Below, piece after piece: positions 35,684-44,048 of a stretch of 64,000 bases of DNA. Source of the stretch: Bradyrhizobium sp. AZCC 1721 (GTDB lineage: Bacteria; Pseudomonadota; Alphaproteobacteria; Rhizobiales; Xanthobacteraceae); the NCBI RefSeq assembly GCF_036924715.1, contig NZ_JAZHSB010000001.1, positions 4,207,001 to 4,271,000 of the forward strand, in the 5' to 3' direction. Both the position numbers and the translations under genes were made by a program. The notes beneath the pieces are model-generated. The model ran no database searches and was not told the DNA's origin. It saw only the letters and a program-made list of their open reading frames with translations. Numbering within the stretch: position 1 is the stretch's first letter; each line of letters begins with the position of its first letter.

Positions 35684-36172
35684 TTAAAAATACGCAATCA
35701 GGCGCCCCGCGCAGATGACGCCGAGCCACAGCAGGATCGATAGCAGTGCAGTCACCTTGGCTGCGCCGGACGCCTTGTCGCCCCAGTGTTCAACATGACG
35801 CCATGGAACGGCGTGCGCGATCACGATGTTGATCAGGGCCGCACCGATCAGAAGCAGCTTGATCTGGAACGCGGGATTTTTCACGACATGCGAAGCATCG
35901 GCGCTGAACAGCAAAAAGCCCATGCTGATCGCGAGTAGAAAGCCTGCACGCGACACCGGCAACAGCAATTGCGCCATCGGTTGGATGGCAAGCGTGCGCC
36001 CGAGTCCCAGCAGCCTCAAGTCGAGCGCCAGGATCGATCCGACCAGGATGACGAAACCGATAATGTGCAGAATCTCGACCGTAGGATAAAGCGCCGGCGA
36101 AGAGCGCATCGCATGACCAAGCGCACTTTCCTGCAGTGCCAGGAATATAGATGCGGCCGGCTCGTGTTCCAC
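35684..36172 (-). CDS. Membrane protein (DUF6644-like)
   Basis: The 162-residue product has about four membrane segments: ILHIIGFVILVGSILALDL, AGFLLAISMGFLLFSADA, KLLLIGAALINIVIAHAV and ALLSILLWLGVICAGRLI. The layout and conserved His residues recall DUF6644 proteins that pair with DUF6152 proteins in Bradyrhizobium. Here the DUF6152-like gene is directly upstream, 7 bases away, on the same strand. The start appears to be a GTG at 36172. Function is unknown; the histidines could bind haem or metal. Confidence 0.75.
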   Translation of the reverse strand: MEHEPAASIFLALQESALGHAMRSSPALYPTVEILHIIGFVILVGSILALDLRLLGLGRTLAIQPMAQLLLPVSRAGFLLAISMGFLLFSADASHVVKNPAFQIKLLLIGAALINIVIAHAVPWRHVEHWGDKASGAAKVTALLSILLWLGVICAGRLIAYF

Positions 36173-36179
36173 TTGCGGC

Positions 36180-36536
36180 TTACCGCAACTCGATGCGCTT
36201 GCCGTCGAGCACGATATATTCGATCCGCGCCTCGTCCGGCTTGCTGCTGTGCGGATAGCCGAACACGGTGCAGGTCTTGCCGGGCGCGATCAGCTCGCGC
36301 GTTGCCCCACGCGCCTGCATGCGCGACGGCGGCGCCAGGACGAAGTGCCAGTGCTTGCCGTCGACCTCCATCTCGATCCCGCAATGCGGGTTCTCGAAGG
36401 TCGATTTCAGGATCTTGCCGGTCACGGTGAACGATTTCGACGTATCGTAGCCGCCCCAGCCGTGATGGGCGATGGCGGAAGCCGGCACAAGGCCAGCCGC
36501 CAGCGACAGAAACAAACGACGCGTGAGTGAGGTCAT
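36180..36536 (-). CDS. Exported DUF6152-like protein
   Basis: The 118-residue product begins with a signal peptide (TRRLFLSLAAGLVPASAIA) followed by the family mark HHGWGGYDTSKSFTVTGKI, then FENPHCGIEMEVDGKHWHFV and VFGYPHSSKPDEARIEY. These small periplasmic proteins typically follow the HHGW start with a beta-rich OB-like domain. Function is unknown; the paired membrane gene downstream suggests a two-component envelope unit. Start is an ATG at 36536. Confidence 0.82.
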   Translation of the reverse strand: MTSLTRRLFLSLAAGLVPASAIAHHGWGGYDTSKSFTVTGKILKSTFENPHCGIEMEVDGKHWHFVLAPPSRMQARGATRELIAPGKTCTVFGYPHSSKPDEARIEYIVLDGKRIELR

Positions 36537-36655
36537 GGCGAGCCTCCGTCGATCAGAGACGCAAATCTATGGCGGGGCGCGCGAGGCAGCAAGACTTGCT
36601 TCGGAGGCGCCGGGTCTGCGCTCGCGTCAAGCCGCGGCTGCAAGGCGTCTTTTCG

Positions 36656-36877
36656 TTACAATCCCGTATACCCCGCCTTCACCGGATCGTTGCTGCCATC
36701 GAGCTGGCGTAGATAGGTGAGCCCGCACACCGTCAGCCGGTGCGGATCATTCTCGCCCGCCTCGACCAGCGTGGTGAGATAGGCCGTGACCTTGGCGCGG
36801 GCCTCGTCGCTGGCAGCGGCGCTGCAGTTCAGAAGCAGGTCATAGGTCTGCATGATCCGTTCGATCGCGGCTTCCAT
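36656..36877 (-). CDS. Small conserved hypothetical protein
   Basis: The 73-residue product is helical (MEAAIERIMQTYDLLLN, AKVTAYLTTLVEAGENDPHR in part) with two cysteines. AGGAG lies 6 bases before the ATG at 36877, so it is very likely translated. It resembles unnamed rhizobial proteins of similar length. No function can be suggested. It is followed downstream by an unrelated promoter gap and preceded by another small hypothetical gene on the same strand. Confidence 0.65.
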   Translation of the reverse strand: MEAAIERIMQTYDLLLNCSAAASDEARAKVTAYLTTLVEAGENDPHRLTVCGLTYLRQLDGSNDPVKAGYTGL

Positions 36878-36909
36878 GGATTCTCCTGAGTTGCGTGAGC
36901 GGGTGATCG

Positions 36910-37134
36910 TCAGACCAATGCGCGTGCTTCGAACGTGGCGATCGCCTTGTTGGCGAGCCTGAGCGTGTTGAATTCGCCGCGCCGGAACAGCTTCACGATG
37001 ATTGCGAGCAATCGCTCGTCGGTGACCAAGGTATCGGCAATGGCACCGCTCTTGCGAAGGTAGTTTGAGGCGATCGCGTAGGCATCGCCCACCACCTCAA
37101 AATTCATGACCTGAATTCCGCGCTCGACCAGCAT
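36910..37134 (-). CDS. Small hypothetical protein
   Basis: The 74-residue product is unrecognised: MLVERGIQVMNFEVVGDAY, then a helical segment VTDERLLAIIVKLFRRGEFN and KAIATFEARALV. The ATG at 37134 is preceded by GAGGG at short distance; 37107 is an alternative. The frame is open upstream to 37245, but the added residues look like non-coding translation. It lies after the ldtR terminator on the same strand. Confidence 0.5.
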   Translation of the reverse strand: MLVERGIQVMNFEVVGDAYAIASNYLRKSGAIADTLVTDERLLAIIVKLFRRGEFNTLRLANKAIATFEARALV

Positions 37135-37280
37135 GCCCTCACCTGTCTTGTGGCCGGGCCGATAATTCGCAGGTGCGAAGATGGTTCCACCGCGAGAAGA
37201 AGATGGTTCCAATGCGAGAAATCGCAATTTCTCTTTAGGAAACAACGATAGCTGCCCGGAAATGCGGAGGATTTTCCTTC

Positions 37281-37321
37281 AAAAAAAGCGCACCGGAGCC
37301 GGAAGACCGGCGCCGATGCGC
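37281..37321 (-). terminator. Intrinsic terminator after ldtR
   Basis: On the minus strand GCGC-at-CGG-c-GCCGG pairs with CCGGC-t-CCG-gt-GCGC around TCTT and is followed by seven T residues (37287-37281). It is a textbook intrinsic terminator 78 bases after the ldtR stop. Confidence 0.85.
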
Positions 37322-37398
37322 GTTGAGCAGGGCTCACTGCCTTGCCAGTTTGTCAGCTTGTTGGCTACCGGTCTTCTAGGCGGCCGGCTTAGGAATTC

Positions 37399-37914
37399 TC
37401 AGAGCCGATACAGGATCTGGTCGGTCCAGAACCGCTCGAGGCGGTGCAGCGACTTGTTCAGCGTCGCGAACTCCTCATTCGAGATGCCGCCGACCTGCTC
37501 CACCGTCTTGACGTGCTTCTGGTAGAGCGCATCGACGATCTTGCGGATTTCCTGGCCCTGCGCGGTGAGGCGAATGCGGACCGAGCGACGATCGACGCGA
37601 GAGCGCTGATGATCGAGGAAGCCGAGCTCGACGAGCTTCTTGAGGTTATAGGAGACGTTGGAGCCGAGGTAATAACCGCGCGTGCGCAGTTCGCCCGCGG
37701 TCAGCTCTTTGTCGCCGATGTTATAGAGCAGCAATGCCTGCACTGAATTGATGTCGGCACGGCCGCGGCGATCGAATTCGTCCTTGATGACGTCGAGCAG
37801 CCGGCGATGCAGCCGTTCGACCAAAGTCAACGCTTCCAGATAGAGCGGCTGCACCGGAGTTTGACCGGCAGAGCGTTCAGCGGTTTCCACCGCCGTTGCA
37901 ACGGCTTTGATCAT
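37399..37914 (-). CDS. ldtR: MarR-family regulator LdtR
   Basis: The 171-residue winged-helix protein matches the LdtR group of Rhizobiales, known from Liberibacter to control an L,D-transpeptidase and stress tolerance. It shows YLEALTLVERLHRRLLDVIK, LLLYNIGDKELTAGELRTRG, the recognition region YLGSNVSYNLKKLVELGFLD and RRSVRIRLTAQGQEIR. It starts at an ATG at 37914. A palindrome upstream (37991-38007) could be its own operator. The hemB neighbourhood is the usual one. Confidence 0.88.
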   Translation of the reverse strand: MIKAVATAVETAERSAGQTPVQPLYLEALTLVERLHRRLLDVIKDEFDRRGRADINSVQALLLYNIGDKELTAGELRTRGYYLGSNVSYNLKKLVELGFLDHQRSRVDRRSVRIRLTAQGQEIRKIVDALYQKHVKTVEQVGGISNEEFATLNKSLHRLERFWTDQILYRL

Positions 37915-38340
37915 GACACTTCCCCTGTCGTCGTTTTTCGACTTATTTCGACGAAACTTCTGTCCCGCCTGATAGCCTCAACTTAAGGGGGCGGATTGAA
38001 GATCCGCTTAAATAAGACAATAAAGAGATCATGAATTTAACAGAGTGAATTGTGGATTAAGCCCCATGGATCAAGGCTTTTTGCAACATTTCATTGACGC
38101 TGGAAGCGCCCTGTTCACGCTTCGTCTGCAAGCCTTGTCGCATTCGGAAACAGGTGCGTCTGAAATCGAAACGCTCGCGTAAGATCCCTTTACGGCCCTT
38201 AACGGTGACCAAATCGTTACAGAAAAACTTTTTGAAAATTGTATGGGATCGCGTCGCGGATTCTGCACGCGGATGGATTATGGCGGAAAACTGACAGAGT
38301 TGAAGGATGCTGCCACTCTGCTCCCTTTGGGACAGACGTC
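37915..38340. other. Gene-free gap upstream of ldtR
   Basis: About 425 bases without a convincing gene. The part near ldtR is AT-rich and contains an inverted repeat GCGGAT (37991-37996) and ATCCGC (38002-38007), flanked by CTTAAG and CTTAAATAAG. Nothing further is seen in 38050-38340. Confidence 0.5.
37984..38014. promoter_or_regulatory. Palindrome upstream of ldtR, candidate autoregulatory operator
   Basis: GCGGAT-tgaag-ATCCGC with outer TTAAG and TTAAATAAG arms lies about 75-95 bases before the ldtR start. MarR proteins commonly bind palindromes in their own promoters; the link to LdtR is inferred. Confidence 0.45.
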
Positions 38341-38814
38341 CTACGGCGGGCGCTCGCGCGCGGCCATCCAGGCGAGGGCGAGATAGGCGCCGAGCATCAC
38401 AGCCTCCAGCGCCACCACCGTCAGGCTGCCGCCATAGATGCCTGGAAACATCAGCTCGATCACCGCCATCGACACCACCGTGGTGAGCCACACCACCGCG
38501 CCCCAAGGCGTCGCGAGCCACAGGCCAACGGCGCCGACGAGTTCGATGACAGCGAAATATACGGTCGCGGTCTGCCAGGCCATCGACTGGTTTTCGAACG
38601 CCTCCTCCTCGCCGCCGATGAAACCCGTGACCTGCGCCCAGTGGTACAGGCCCTTCATGATCGACACGACCGCCATGATGCGCAGGAACAGCACCAGCCG
38701 ACGCGTCCACACATTGTCGTCGGGCTCGATCCGCTCCGACGACATCGCCGCCATGGACATCGCATTGTCCCTGGCATGGTCCCGCCCCTGATCGCGCGCC
38801 GAAAGGTCAGACAT
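38341..38814 (-). CDS. Membrane protein (DUF6163-like)
   Basis: The 157-residue product has four predicted membrane segments: VLFLRIMAVVSIMKGLYHWA, TVYFAVIELVGAVGLWLATP, VVWLTTVVSMAVIELMF and LEAVMLGAYLALAWMA. It corresponds to the DUF6163 family found next to ldtR and hemB in Rhizobiales. Function is unknown. It is divergent from hemB, with which it shares a 211-base gap. Confidence 0.75.
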   Translation of the reverse strand: MSDLSARDQGRDHARDNAMSMAAMSSERIEPDDNVWTRRLVLFLRIMAVVSIMKGLYHWAQVTGFIGGEEEAFENQSMAWQTATVYFAVIELVGAVGLWLATPWGAVVWLTTVVSMAVIELMFPGIYGGSLTVVALEAVMLGAYLALAWMAARERPP

Positions 38815-39025
38815 GGAAGCCGACCCGGAAGCTGATCTGGGGGCTGGCCTCGCAACCGGGTCGCAATGCGTGCTGGAATCTCCTCATGGCCTGATGTCTT
38901 GGCCCGGCGAGACGGTAAAATCAATTGCCGATGAGATAGATCAAGGCTCGGTGACGCGGCAGCGGCAAGGTGCTAGAATTGGAACAAATCAAAACCTTCC
39001 CGCCGCCTCAAGGAGTACCGTTGAC

Positions 39026-40087
39026 ATGGCGATCAAGTTCGGGCGTCCGATCGAAATGCGCGACGCACCGCGGCGGCAGACGGCGCTTGCCTCCACCCCG
39101 CTCGACCTGACCATCCGCCCCCGCCGCAACCGCAAGGCGGAATGGGCGCGGCGGCTGGTGCGCGAAAACGTGCTGACCACGGATGATTTGATCTGGCCGA
39201 TGTTCGTGGCCGACGGCCACAATACGCGCACGCCGGTGGCCTCGATGCCCGGCGTCGACCGCCTCACCGTTGATCAGGCGGTGCGCGACGCCGAGCGCGC
39301 GGTAAAACTGAACATCCCCTGCATCGCGCTGTTTCCCTATACTGAGCCGTCGCTCCGCGACGAGCACGGCTCCGAGGCGCTGAACCCGAACAATCTGGTC
39401 TGCCAGTCGGTGCGCGCGATCAAGAAGGAATTCCCCGAGATCGGCGTGCTGTGCGACGTCGCGCTCGATCCCTTCACCAGCCACGGCCATGACGGGCTGA
39501 TCGAGGACGGCAAAATCCTCAACGACGAGACGGTGGCGGTACTGGTGCAACAGGCGCTGGTGCAGGCGGAAGCCGGCTGCGACGTCATCGCGCCGTCCGA
39601 CATGATGGACGGCCGCGTCGGCGCGATCCGCGAGGCGCTGGACGAGGCAGGTTTTCTCGACGTGCAGATCATGGCCTATGCGGCGAAATACGCCAGCGCC
39701 TTCTACGGCCCGTTCCGCGACGCCATCGGCTCCGCCAAAACGCTGACCGGCGAAAAGCGCACCTACCAGATGGACAGCGCCAATTCCGACGAAGCGCTGC
39801 GTGAGGTCGAGCTCGACATCGCCGAAGGCGCCGACATGGTGATGGTGAAGCCCGGCATGCCCTATCTCGACGTCGTGTGGCGCGTGAAAGACACGTTTGC
39901 GATGCCGACCTTCGTCTACCAGGTATCCGGCGAATACGCGATGATCGCCGGAGCCGCGGCCAATGGCTGGATCGACGGCGACCGCGCGATGATGGAAAGC
40001 CTGCTCGGCTTCAAGCGCGCCGGCGCGGACGGGATCTTGACCTATTTTGCGCCGAAGGCCGCGGAGAAGTTGAGAAAGGGCGAGTAG
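39026..40087 (+). CDS. hemB: Delta-aminolevulinic acid dehydratase
   Basis: The 353-residue enzyme condenses two aminolevulinates to porphobilinogen in haem synthesis. Motifs include GVLCDVALDPFTSHGHDG, VIAPSDMMDGRVGAIR, the Schiff-base lysine region IMAYAAKYASAFYGPFRDA and the second lysine in ADMVMVKPGMPYLD, with YQVSGEYAMI. The ATG at 39026 has AAGGAG ten bases upstream and starts MAIKFGRPIEMR. Magnesium-type metal ligands are expected (DVALDPFT lacks the zinc cysteine cluster). Confidence 0.95.
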   Translation: MAIKFGRPIEMRDAPRRQTALASTPLDLTIRPRRNRKAEWARRLVRENVLTTDDLIWPMFVADGHNTRTPVASMPGVDRLTVDQAVRDAERAVKLNIPCIALFPYTEPSLRDEHGSEALNPNNLVCQSVRAIKKEFPEIGVLCDVALDPFTSHGHDGLIEDGKILNDETVAVLVQQALVQAEAGCDVIAPSDMMDGRVGAIREALDEAGFLDVQIMAYAAKYASAFYGPFRDAIGSAKTLTGEKRTYQMDSANSDEALREVELDIAEGADMVMVKPGMPYLDVVWRVKDTFAMPTFVYQVSGEYAMIAGAAANGWIDGDRAMMESLLGFKRAGADGILTYFAPKAAEKLRKGE

Positions 40088-40160
40088 CGAGTAGCGAATG
40101 GGTGTTCCTGGTCGCTATTCGCCACTCACTATTCGCCATTCGCCGCTCAATATTGCTCGC
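40082..40160. repeat. Degenerate GCTATTCGCC simple repeat after hemB
   Basis: TATTCGCCACTCACTATTCG and CCATTCGCCGCTCAATATTG echo each other, with the inverse form GCGAGTAGCGAATGG just before. Such ATTCGC tracts recur between rhizobial genes. No gene lies between hemB and the RDD gene. Confidence 0.45.
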
Positions 40161-40240
40161 TGTTAATGGTCGCAGGCCCTTGGCGAGCGCGCGGCCGGTT
40201 CCCATGTCACGGTCTGGAATATCGGCCTGGAGGACGGACT

Positions 40241-40813
40241 ATGTCTTATAGCGGCTCTGGCAATACTGGCGGCAGTCCTCAAAGTGCTGGCGGCGGCTGG
40301 CGGAACGACGGAGGAGTGCCGCCGCATGCGTTCGATCCCTATTCGCAGCCGGAACTGTTTCGCGGCGTGCTGACGCGGCGGGTATTTGCGTTCCTGATCG
40401 ACCTCGTCGTGCTGTCGGTGCCCGTCATCCTCGGCTACATCTTCATCGGCCTGTTCGGCATCATCACGCTCGGGCTCGGCTGGATGCTGTTCTGGCTGGC
40501 GTGGCCCGCCACCATCGTGTGGGCGATCGTCTATTACGGTACCTCGATCGGCGGCCCGCATTCGGCGACGCTCGGCATGCGCGCGATGGATCTGGAGCTG
40601 CGCACCTGGTACGGCGAGCCGGGCTATTTCGTGCTCGGTGCCTGCCATGCCGTGCTGTACTGGGTCTCGATCTCATTCCTGACGCCGCTGGTGCTGCTGG
40701 TCGGCCTGTTCAACAGCCGTCGCCGGCTGCTGCACGACTTCATCCTGGGAACCGTGGTCATCAACAGCTCGGTTCGTACCCAGGTAGTTCCTTCGCCACG
40801 CAGCAGCTATTGA
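40241..40813 (+). CDS. RDD-family membrane protein
   Basis: The 190-residue protein has a Gly/Ser-rich cytoplasmic N-terminus (about 35 residues) followed by an RDD domain: RVFAFLIDLVVLSVPVILGY holds the family Arg-x-x-Asp, with two further hydrophobic segments and RRRLLHDFILGTVVI carrying the second Asp region. GGAGG at 40229-40233 supports the ATG at 40241. RDD proteins are implicated in transport or osmotic stress, with no fixed function. A terminator follows at 40862-40908. Confidence 0.85.
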   Translation: MSYSGSGNTGGSPQSAGGGWRNDGGVPPHAFDPYSQPELFRGVLTRRVFAFLIDLVVLSVPVILGYIFIGLFGIITLGLGWMLFWLAWPATIVWAIVYYGTSIGGPHSATLGMRAMDLELRTWYGEPGYFVLGACHAVLYWVSISFLTPLVLLVGLFNSRRRLLHDFILGTVVINSSVRTQVVPSPRSSY

Positions 40814-40861
40814 GCGAGCAGCAAACTATTTGACCGCCCGCCTTTCGGGCGCGATGTTAGA

Positions 40862-40908
40862 GCCGGTCGGGCCCCAAGATGAAATCGGGGCCGGGCCGGC
40901 GCTTTTTT
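40862..40908 (+). terminator. Intrinsic terminator after the RDD gene
   Basis: GCCGGTCGGGCCCC (40862-40875) pairs with GGGGCCGGGCCGGC (40887-40900), with one wobble, and is followed by GCTTTTTT. Confidence 0.85.
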
Positions 40909-40997
40909 CGTTCCGATGCGTTTTCTTAACGCGAACCGGTGTCTACTGCGTTGGAAAGCGCTATGGTTGATTTGTTTCGGAGGCGTGACGACCCGAC

Positions 40998-41774
40998 GTG
41001 ACCCAACACTCGCGTGATACCCCGCAATTCTACCTGACGGCGCCCTCGCCCTGCCCCTATCTGCCGGGCCGGCACGAGCGCAAGGTGTTCACGCATCTGG
41101 TCGGCGACAAGGCCGGCGACCTCAACGACCTCCTGACCCATGGCGGTTTCCGCCGCAGCCAATCGATCGCTTACCGCCCGGCCTGCGACCAGTGCCGGGC
41201 CTGCGTCTCTGTGCGCGTCATCGCCAACGAATTCCGCCCCTCGCGCAACTTCAAGAAAGTTTTGGCACGCAACGCCGACATTGTCGGCGAGCAGCGCAGC
41301 GCGGTGCCGACGTCGGAGCAATACTCCGTGTTCCGCGCCTACCTCGACAGGCGCCACCGCCATGGCGGCATGGCCGACATGACCGTACTCGACTACGCGA
41401 TGATGGTGGAAGACAGCCATGTCGAGACCCGCATCATCGAATACCGCAAGCGCGGCGTCGACACCGGCATCACCGGCCGCGGCGAGGAACTGGTCGCGGT
41501 GGCGCTGACGGATGTGCTCAGCGACGGGCTGTCGATGGTGTACTCGTTCTTCGAGCCGTCGCAGCACAGCCGCTCGCTCGGCACCTTCATGATCCTCGAT
41601 CACATCACCCGCGCGCGCCGGCTCGGGCTGCCTTACGTCTATCTCGGCTACTGGATCGAGGGCTCCAAGAAGATGGACTACAAGGGCCGCTTCCTGCCGC
41701 AGCAGCGGCTGGCGCCGTCAGGCTGGCTGCGGGTGGATGCGACGGGCGAAATGCTGTCCGAGCCGCAGGATTGA
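40998..41774 (+). CDS. bpt: Aspartate/glutamate leucyltransferase
   Basis: The 258-residue enzyme transfers leucine from tRNA to proteins with N-terminal Asp or Glu, marking them for ClpS/ClpAP degradation. Family marks are LTAPSPCPYLPGRHERKVFT, SQSIAYRPACDQCRACVSVR, SDGLSMVYSFFEPSQHSRSLG (in part) and YVYLGYWIEGSKKMDYKGRF. The start is a GTG at 40998 giving MTQHSRDTPQFYLT. It is a single-gene unit followed by an interspersed repeat. Confidence 0.92.
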   Translation: MTQHSRDTPQFYLTAPSPCPYLPGRHERKVFTHLVGDKAGDLNDLLTHGGFRRSQSIAYRPACDQCRACVSVRVIANEFRPSRNFKKVLARNADIVGEQRSAVPTSEQYSVFRAYLDRRHRHGGMADMTVLDYAMMVEDSHVETRIIEYRKRGVDTGITGRGEELVAVALTDVLSDGLSMVYSFFEPSQHSRSLGTFMILDHITRARRLGLPYVYLGYWIEGSKKMDYKGRFLPQQRLAPSGWLRVDATGEMLSEPQD

Positions 41775-41778
41775 CCCT

Positions 41779-41900
41779 CTGCTGTCATCACCCGCGAAAG
41801 CCGAAAGCGGGTGATCCAGTATTCCAGAGACATCAGTGATTGAATCGAGAGGCCGCGGCGTACTAGGTCGCTCGGTCCGCACATCGAGCCGGGCGATGAC
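41779..41900. repeat. Interspersed repeat, copy related to 34547-34640
   Basis: TGTCATCACCCGCGAAAGCC, CCAGTATTCCAGAGAC, TGATTGAATCGAGAGGCCGC and GGCGATGACAGC match in inverse orientation the repeat beside IS110. Ends TGTCATC and GATGACA are inverted. It lies between convergent bpt and mntH. Confidence 0.7.
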
Positions 41901-41915
41901 AGCCGCGTGGCGCGG

Positions 41916-43304
41916 TTAGCCGAAAAACGCCTCGAACAACAGCTTCACGTTCAGCGCCACGATGATTCCGGCGACGATCCACGCCACGACGGCGACTGTG
42001 CGCGGGATGACGAACTTGCCCATCTTGCGGCGGTCGGAAACGAACTTCACTAGCGGGATCACCGCGAACGGCAATTGCATCGACAGCACGACCTGGCTGA
42101 ATACCAATAATTGGCCGGTGCCGCGCTCGCCATAGAGCGCGGTGACGATCACGACCGGAACGATGGCGACGCCGCGGGTCAATAGCCGCCGCGCCCAGTT
42201 CGGCAGCCGCAGGTTCAAAAAGCCTTCCATCACGATCTGGCCGGCCAGCGTCGCCGTTACCGTCGAATTGAGGCCGGAGGCGAGCAGCGCCACCGCGAAC
42301 AGCGTCGAGGCAATGCCTAGACCGAGCAGCGGCGACAGCAATTCATAGGCCTGACCGATCTCGGCGACCTCGGTCCGTCCGCTCGAATAGAAGGTGGAGG
42401 CGGCAACGATCAGAATCGCGGCGTTGATGAACAGCGCCAGCATCAAGGCGATGGTCGAATCCGTGGTCGCCCATCTGATCGCCTCGCGGCGGCCCTTGTC
42501 GTTGCGCTCATAGGCGCGGGTCTGCACGATCGAGGAATGCAGATAAAGGTTATGCGGCATCACGGTAGCGCCGATGATGCCGATTGCGATGTAGAGCATC
42601 TCCGGATTGGTGACGATCTCGGGCGACGGCACAAACCCCTTCAGGACGGCAGCGACCGGCGGCGCCGCAGCCACGATCTGAATCGAAAAGCAGATCGCGA
42701 TCACAATTAGCAGCGAGATGACGAAGGCTTCGAGGAAGCGAAAACCCCTGTTCATTAGGAGGAGCAGCAGGAAGGCGTCGAGCGCAGTTATCAGCGCGCC
42801 CCAGATCAAGGGAATGCCGAACAGCAGGTTGAGAGCGATCGCTGTGCCGATCACCTCGGCAAGATCGCAGGCGATGATTGCCGCTTCGCAGACCACCCAG
42901 AGCAGGAAGTTCACCGGCCGCGAGAAGCTGGCGCGGCAGGCCTGCGCCAAATCGCGGTCGGTGACGATGCCAAGCCGCGCGGCGAGCGCCTGCAACAGGA
43001 TCGCCATCAGGTTCGACAGCAGAATGACCGCGAGCAGCGTGTAGCCGAACTTCGAACCACCCGCGAGGTCAGTGGCCCAATTGCCGGGGTCCATGTAACC
43101 GACCGAAACCAGATAGCCGGGGCCGAGGAAGGCCAGCAGCCGGCGCGACCAATGCCCGCCAAAGGGCACCAGGATCGTGGAGTTGACCTCGGGCAGGCTC
43201 AGCCGGGCGTCGGCGGCGGCGTCAGCGCGCCAACCGGAGGCGGTCGTATCGGCCATCAGCAAACCCTTGGCTTCCGGGCCCAATTCGGGCGTGCGCGCAT
43301 CCAT
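41916..43304 (-). CDS. mntH: NRAMP-family divalent metal (Mn2+) transporter
   Basis: The 462-residue proton-coupled importer carries the NRAMP signatures: metal-binding DPGNW in GYMDPGNWATDLAGG (helix 1), AEVIGTAIALNLLFGIPLIW and the helix 6 motif MPHNLYLHSS. About 11 membrane segments follow from the length. The N-terminal 45 residues are variable. Start is the ATG at 43304. The palindrome TGCAA-N5-TTGCA 31 bases upstream is a probable Fur/Mur-type site, fitting manganese control in rhizobia. Confidence 0.93.
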   Translation of the reverse strand: MDARTPELGPEAKGLLMADTTASGWRADAAADARLSLPEVNSTILVPFGGHWSRRLLAFLGPGYLVSVGYMDPGNWATDLAGGSKFGYTLLAVILLSNLMAILLQALAARLGIVTDRDLAQACRASFSRPVNFLLWVVCEAAIIACDLAEVIGTAIALNLLFGIPLIWGALITALDAFLLLLLMNRGFRFLEAFVISLLIVIAICFSIQIVAAAPPVAAVLKGFVPSPEIVTNPEMLYIAIGIIGATVMPHNLYLHSSIVQTRAYERNDKGRREAIRWATTDSTIALMLALFINAAILIVAASTFYSSGRTEVAEIGQAYELLSPLLGLGIASTLFAVALLASGLNSTVTATLAGQIVMEGFLNLRLPNWARRLLTRGVAIVPVVIVTALYGERGTGQLLVFSQVVLSMQLPFAVIPLVKFVSDRRKMGKFVIPRTVAVVAWIVAGIIVALNVKLLFEAFFG

Positions 43305-43334
43305 TTCAGCAAGATGGCCGATCTTCGTCCTTAT

Positions 43335-43349
43335 TGCAACTCATTTGCA
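43335..43349. promoter_or_regulatory. TGCAA-N5-TTGCA palindrome, candidate Mur/Fur site of mntH
   Basis: TGCAA (43335-43339) and TTGCA (43345-43349) flank CTCAT, 31 bases before the mntH start. Manganese-responsive Mur in rhizobia binds TGCAA-rich palindromes at mntH. A variant of the same sequence lies before the haem peroxidase gene at 44011-44025. Confidence 0.55.
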
Positions 43350-43371
43350 ACTGCATCTGGTGATCACGAAA

Positions 43372-43845
43372 ATGATACCACTGATCCGGGCGTTGAAGGC
43401 GGAAGCGCGCAACAAGCTCTCTCAGGCGATGGTCGACTACGATCTCACCCTGGCGCGCATCAACATCATCCCGAACGCGCTGGCCGAAGCGGTCAAGCCG
43501 ATCGAGAAGATTTCCGACATCCGGATCTTCGACACCGGCGGCCTGCTCGGCCGTGGCGGCGGCAATGGCGCGATGAACGGCCATAGCAACGGGCTTGGTC
43601 TGGGCGATGGCCTTGCCGCGCAGTTGCTGTCGGTTTCGGCGTTCAAGCCGATCATCGACAAGATCCTCGCCGAAGGCGGCTTCGCCGCTGGTCCGGACGC
43701 GCTGACCAGCCTGACCAACGCGCTGGCCGCGCCGCAGCTCGCCAGTCCGGCCGAATTGCCCTCCGCTGTAGATGATGATGAGCTGGCGACGCAGCCGGCG
43801 ACCATCTCGGGAACGGGCAAGGCGACGCTCGGGCCCAAATCGTAG
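43372..43845 (+). pseudogene. C-terminal remnant of a flotillin-like (SPFH) protein
   Basis: The 157-residue frame contains only the end of a flotillin/YqiK-like protein: LTLARINIIPNALAEAVKPI, EKISDIRIFDTGGLLGRGGG, LLSVSAFKPIIDKILAEGG. The N-terminal membrane anchor and SPFH domain are absent; the frame starts with MIPLIRALKAEARNKLS just after the mntH promoter. The upstream in-frame part runs antisense through mntH and does not look coding. It is therefore a truncated gene, perhaps still expressed as a short protein. Flotillins organise membrane microdomains. Confidence 0.6.
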
Positions 43846-43978
43846 TCGAACAGAAGCAGCCAAAACGCCGTTCAGATCGAGGCCTGCCGCCCATTCGCGC
43901 GGCGGGCCTTTTTCCTGGAGTCGTTCTCTCCTGTCGGTCGTCGGGAAGCACGCGGGCTACGGGCTGTCCGCACTTCCT

Positions 43979-44036
43979 TATTGCAAATGCCTCTCATTCG
44001 TGACACCAATTGCAACTAATTCGCAATTGCAACTGA
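43979..44036 (+). promoter_or_regulatory. TGCAA-rich region upstream of the haem peroxidase gene
   Basis: TTGCAAATGC (43981-43990), TGCAACTAATTCGCA (44011-44025) and ATTGCAACTG (44026-44035) resemble the mntH site TGCAACTCATTTGCA. Shared Mur/Fur-type metal control is suggested. Confidence 0.45.
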
Positions 44037-44048
44037 GGGAGCATCCGG

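Noticed and set aside
38930..38955. FNR/FixK box upstream of hemB
   Set aside because: GATGAGATAGATCAAG matches only one half of TTGAT-N4-ATCAA.
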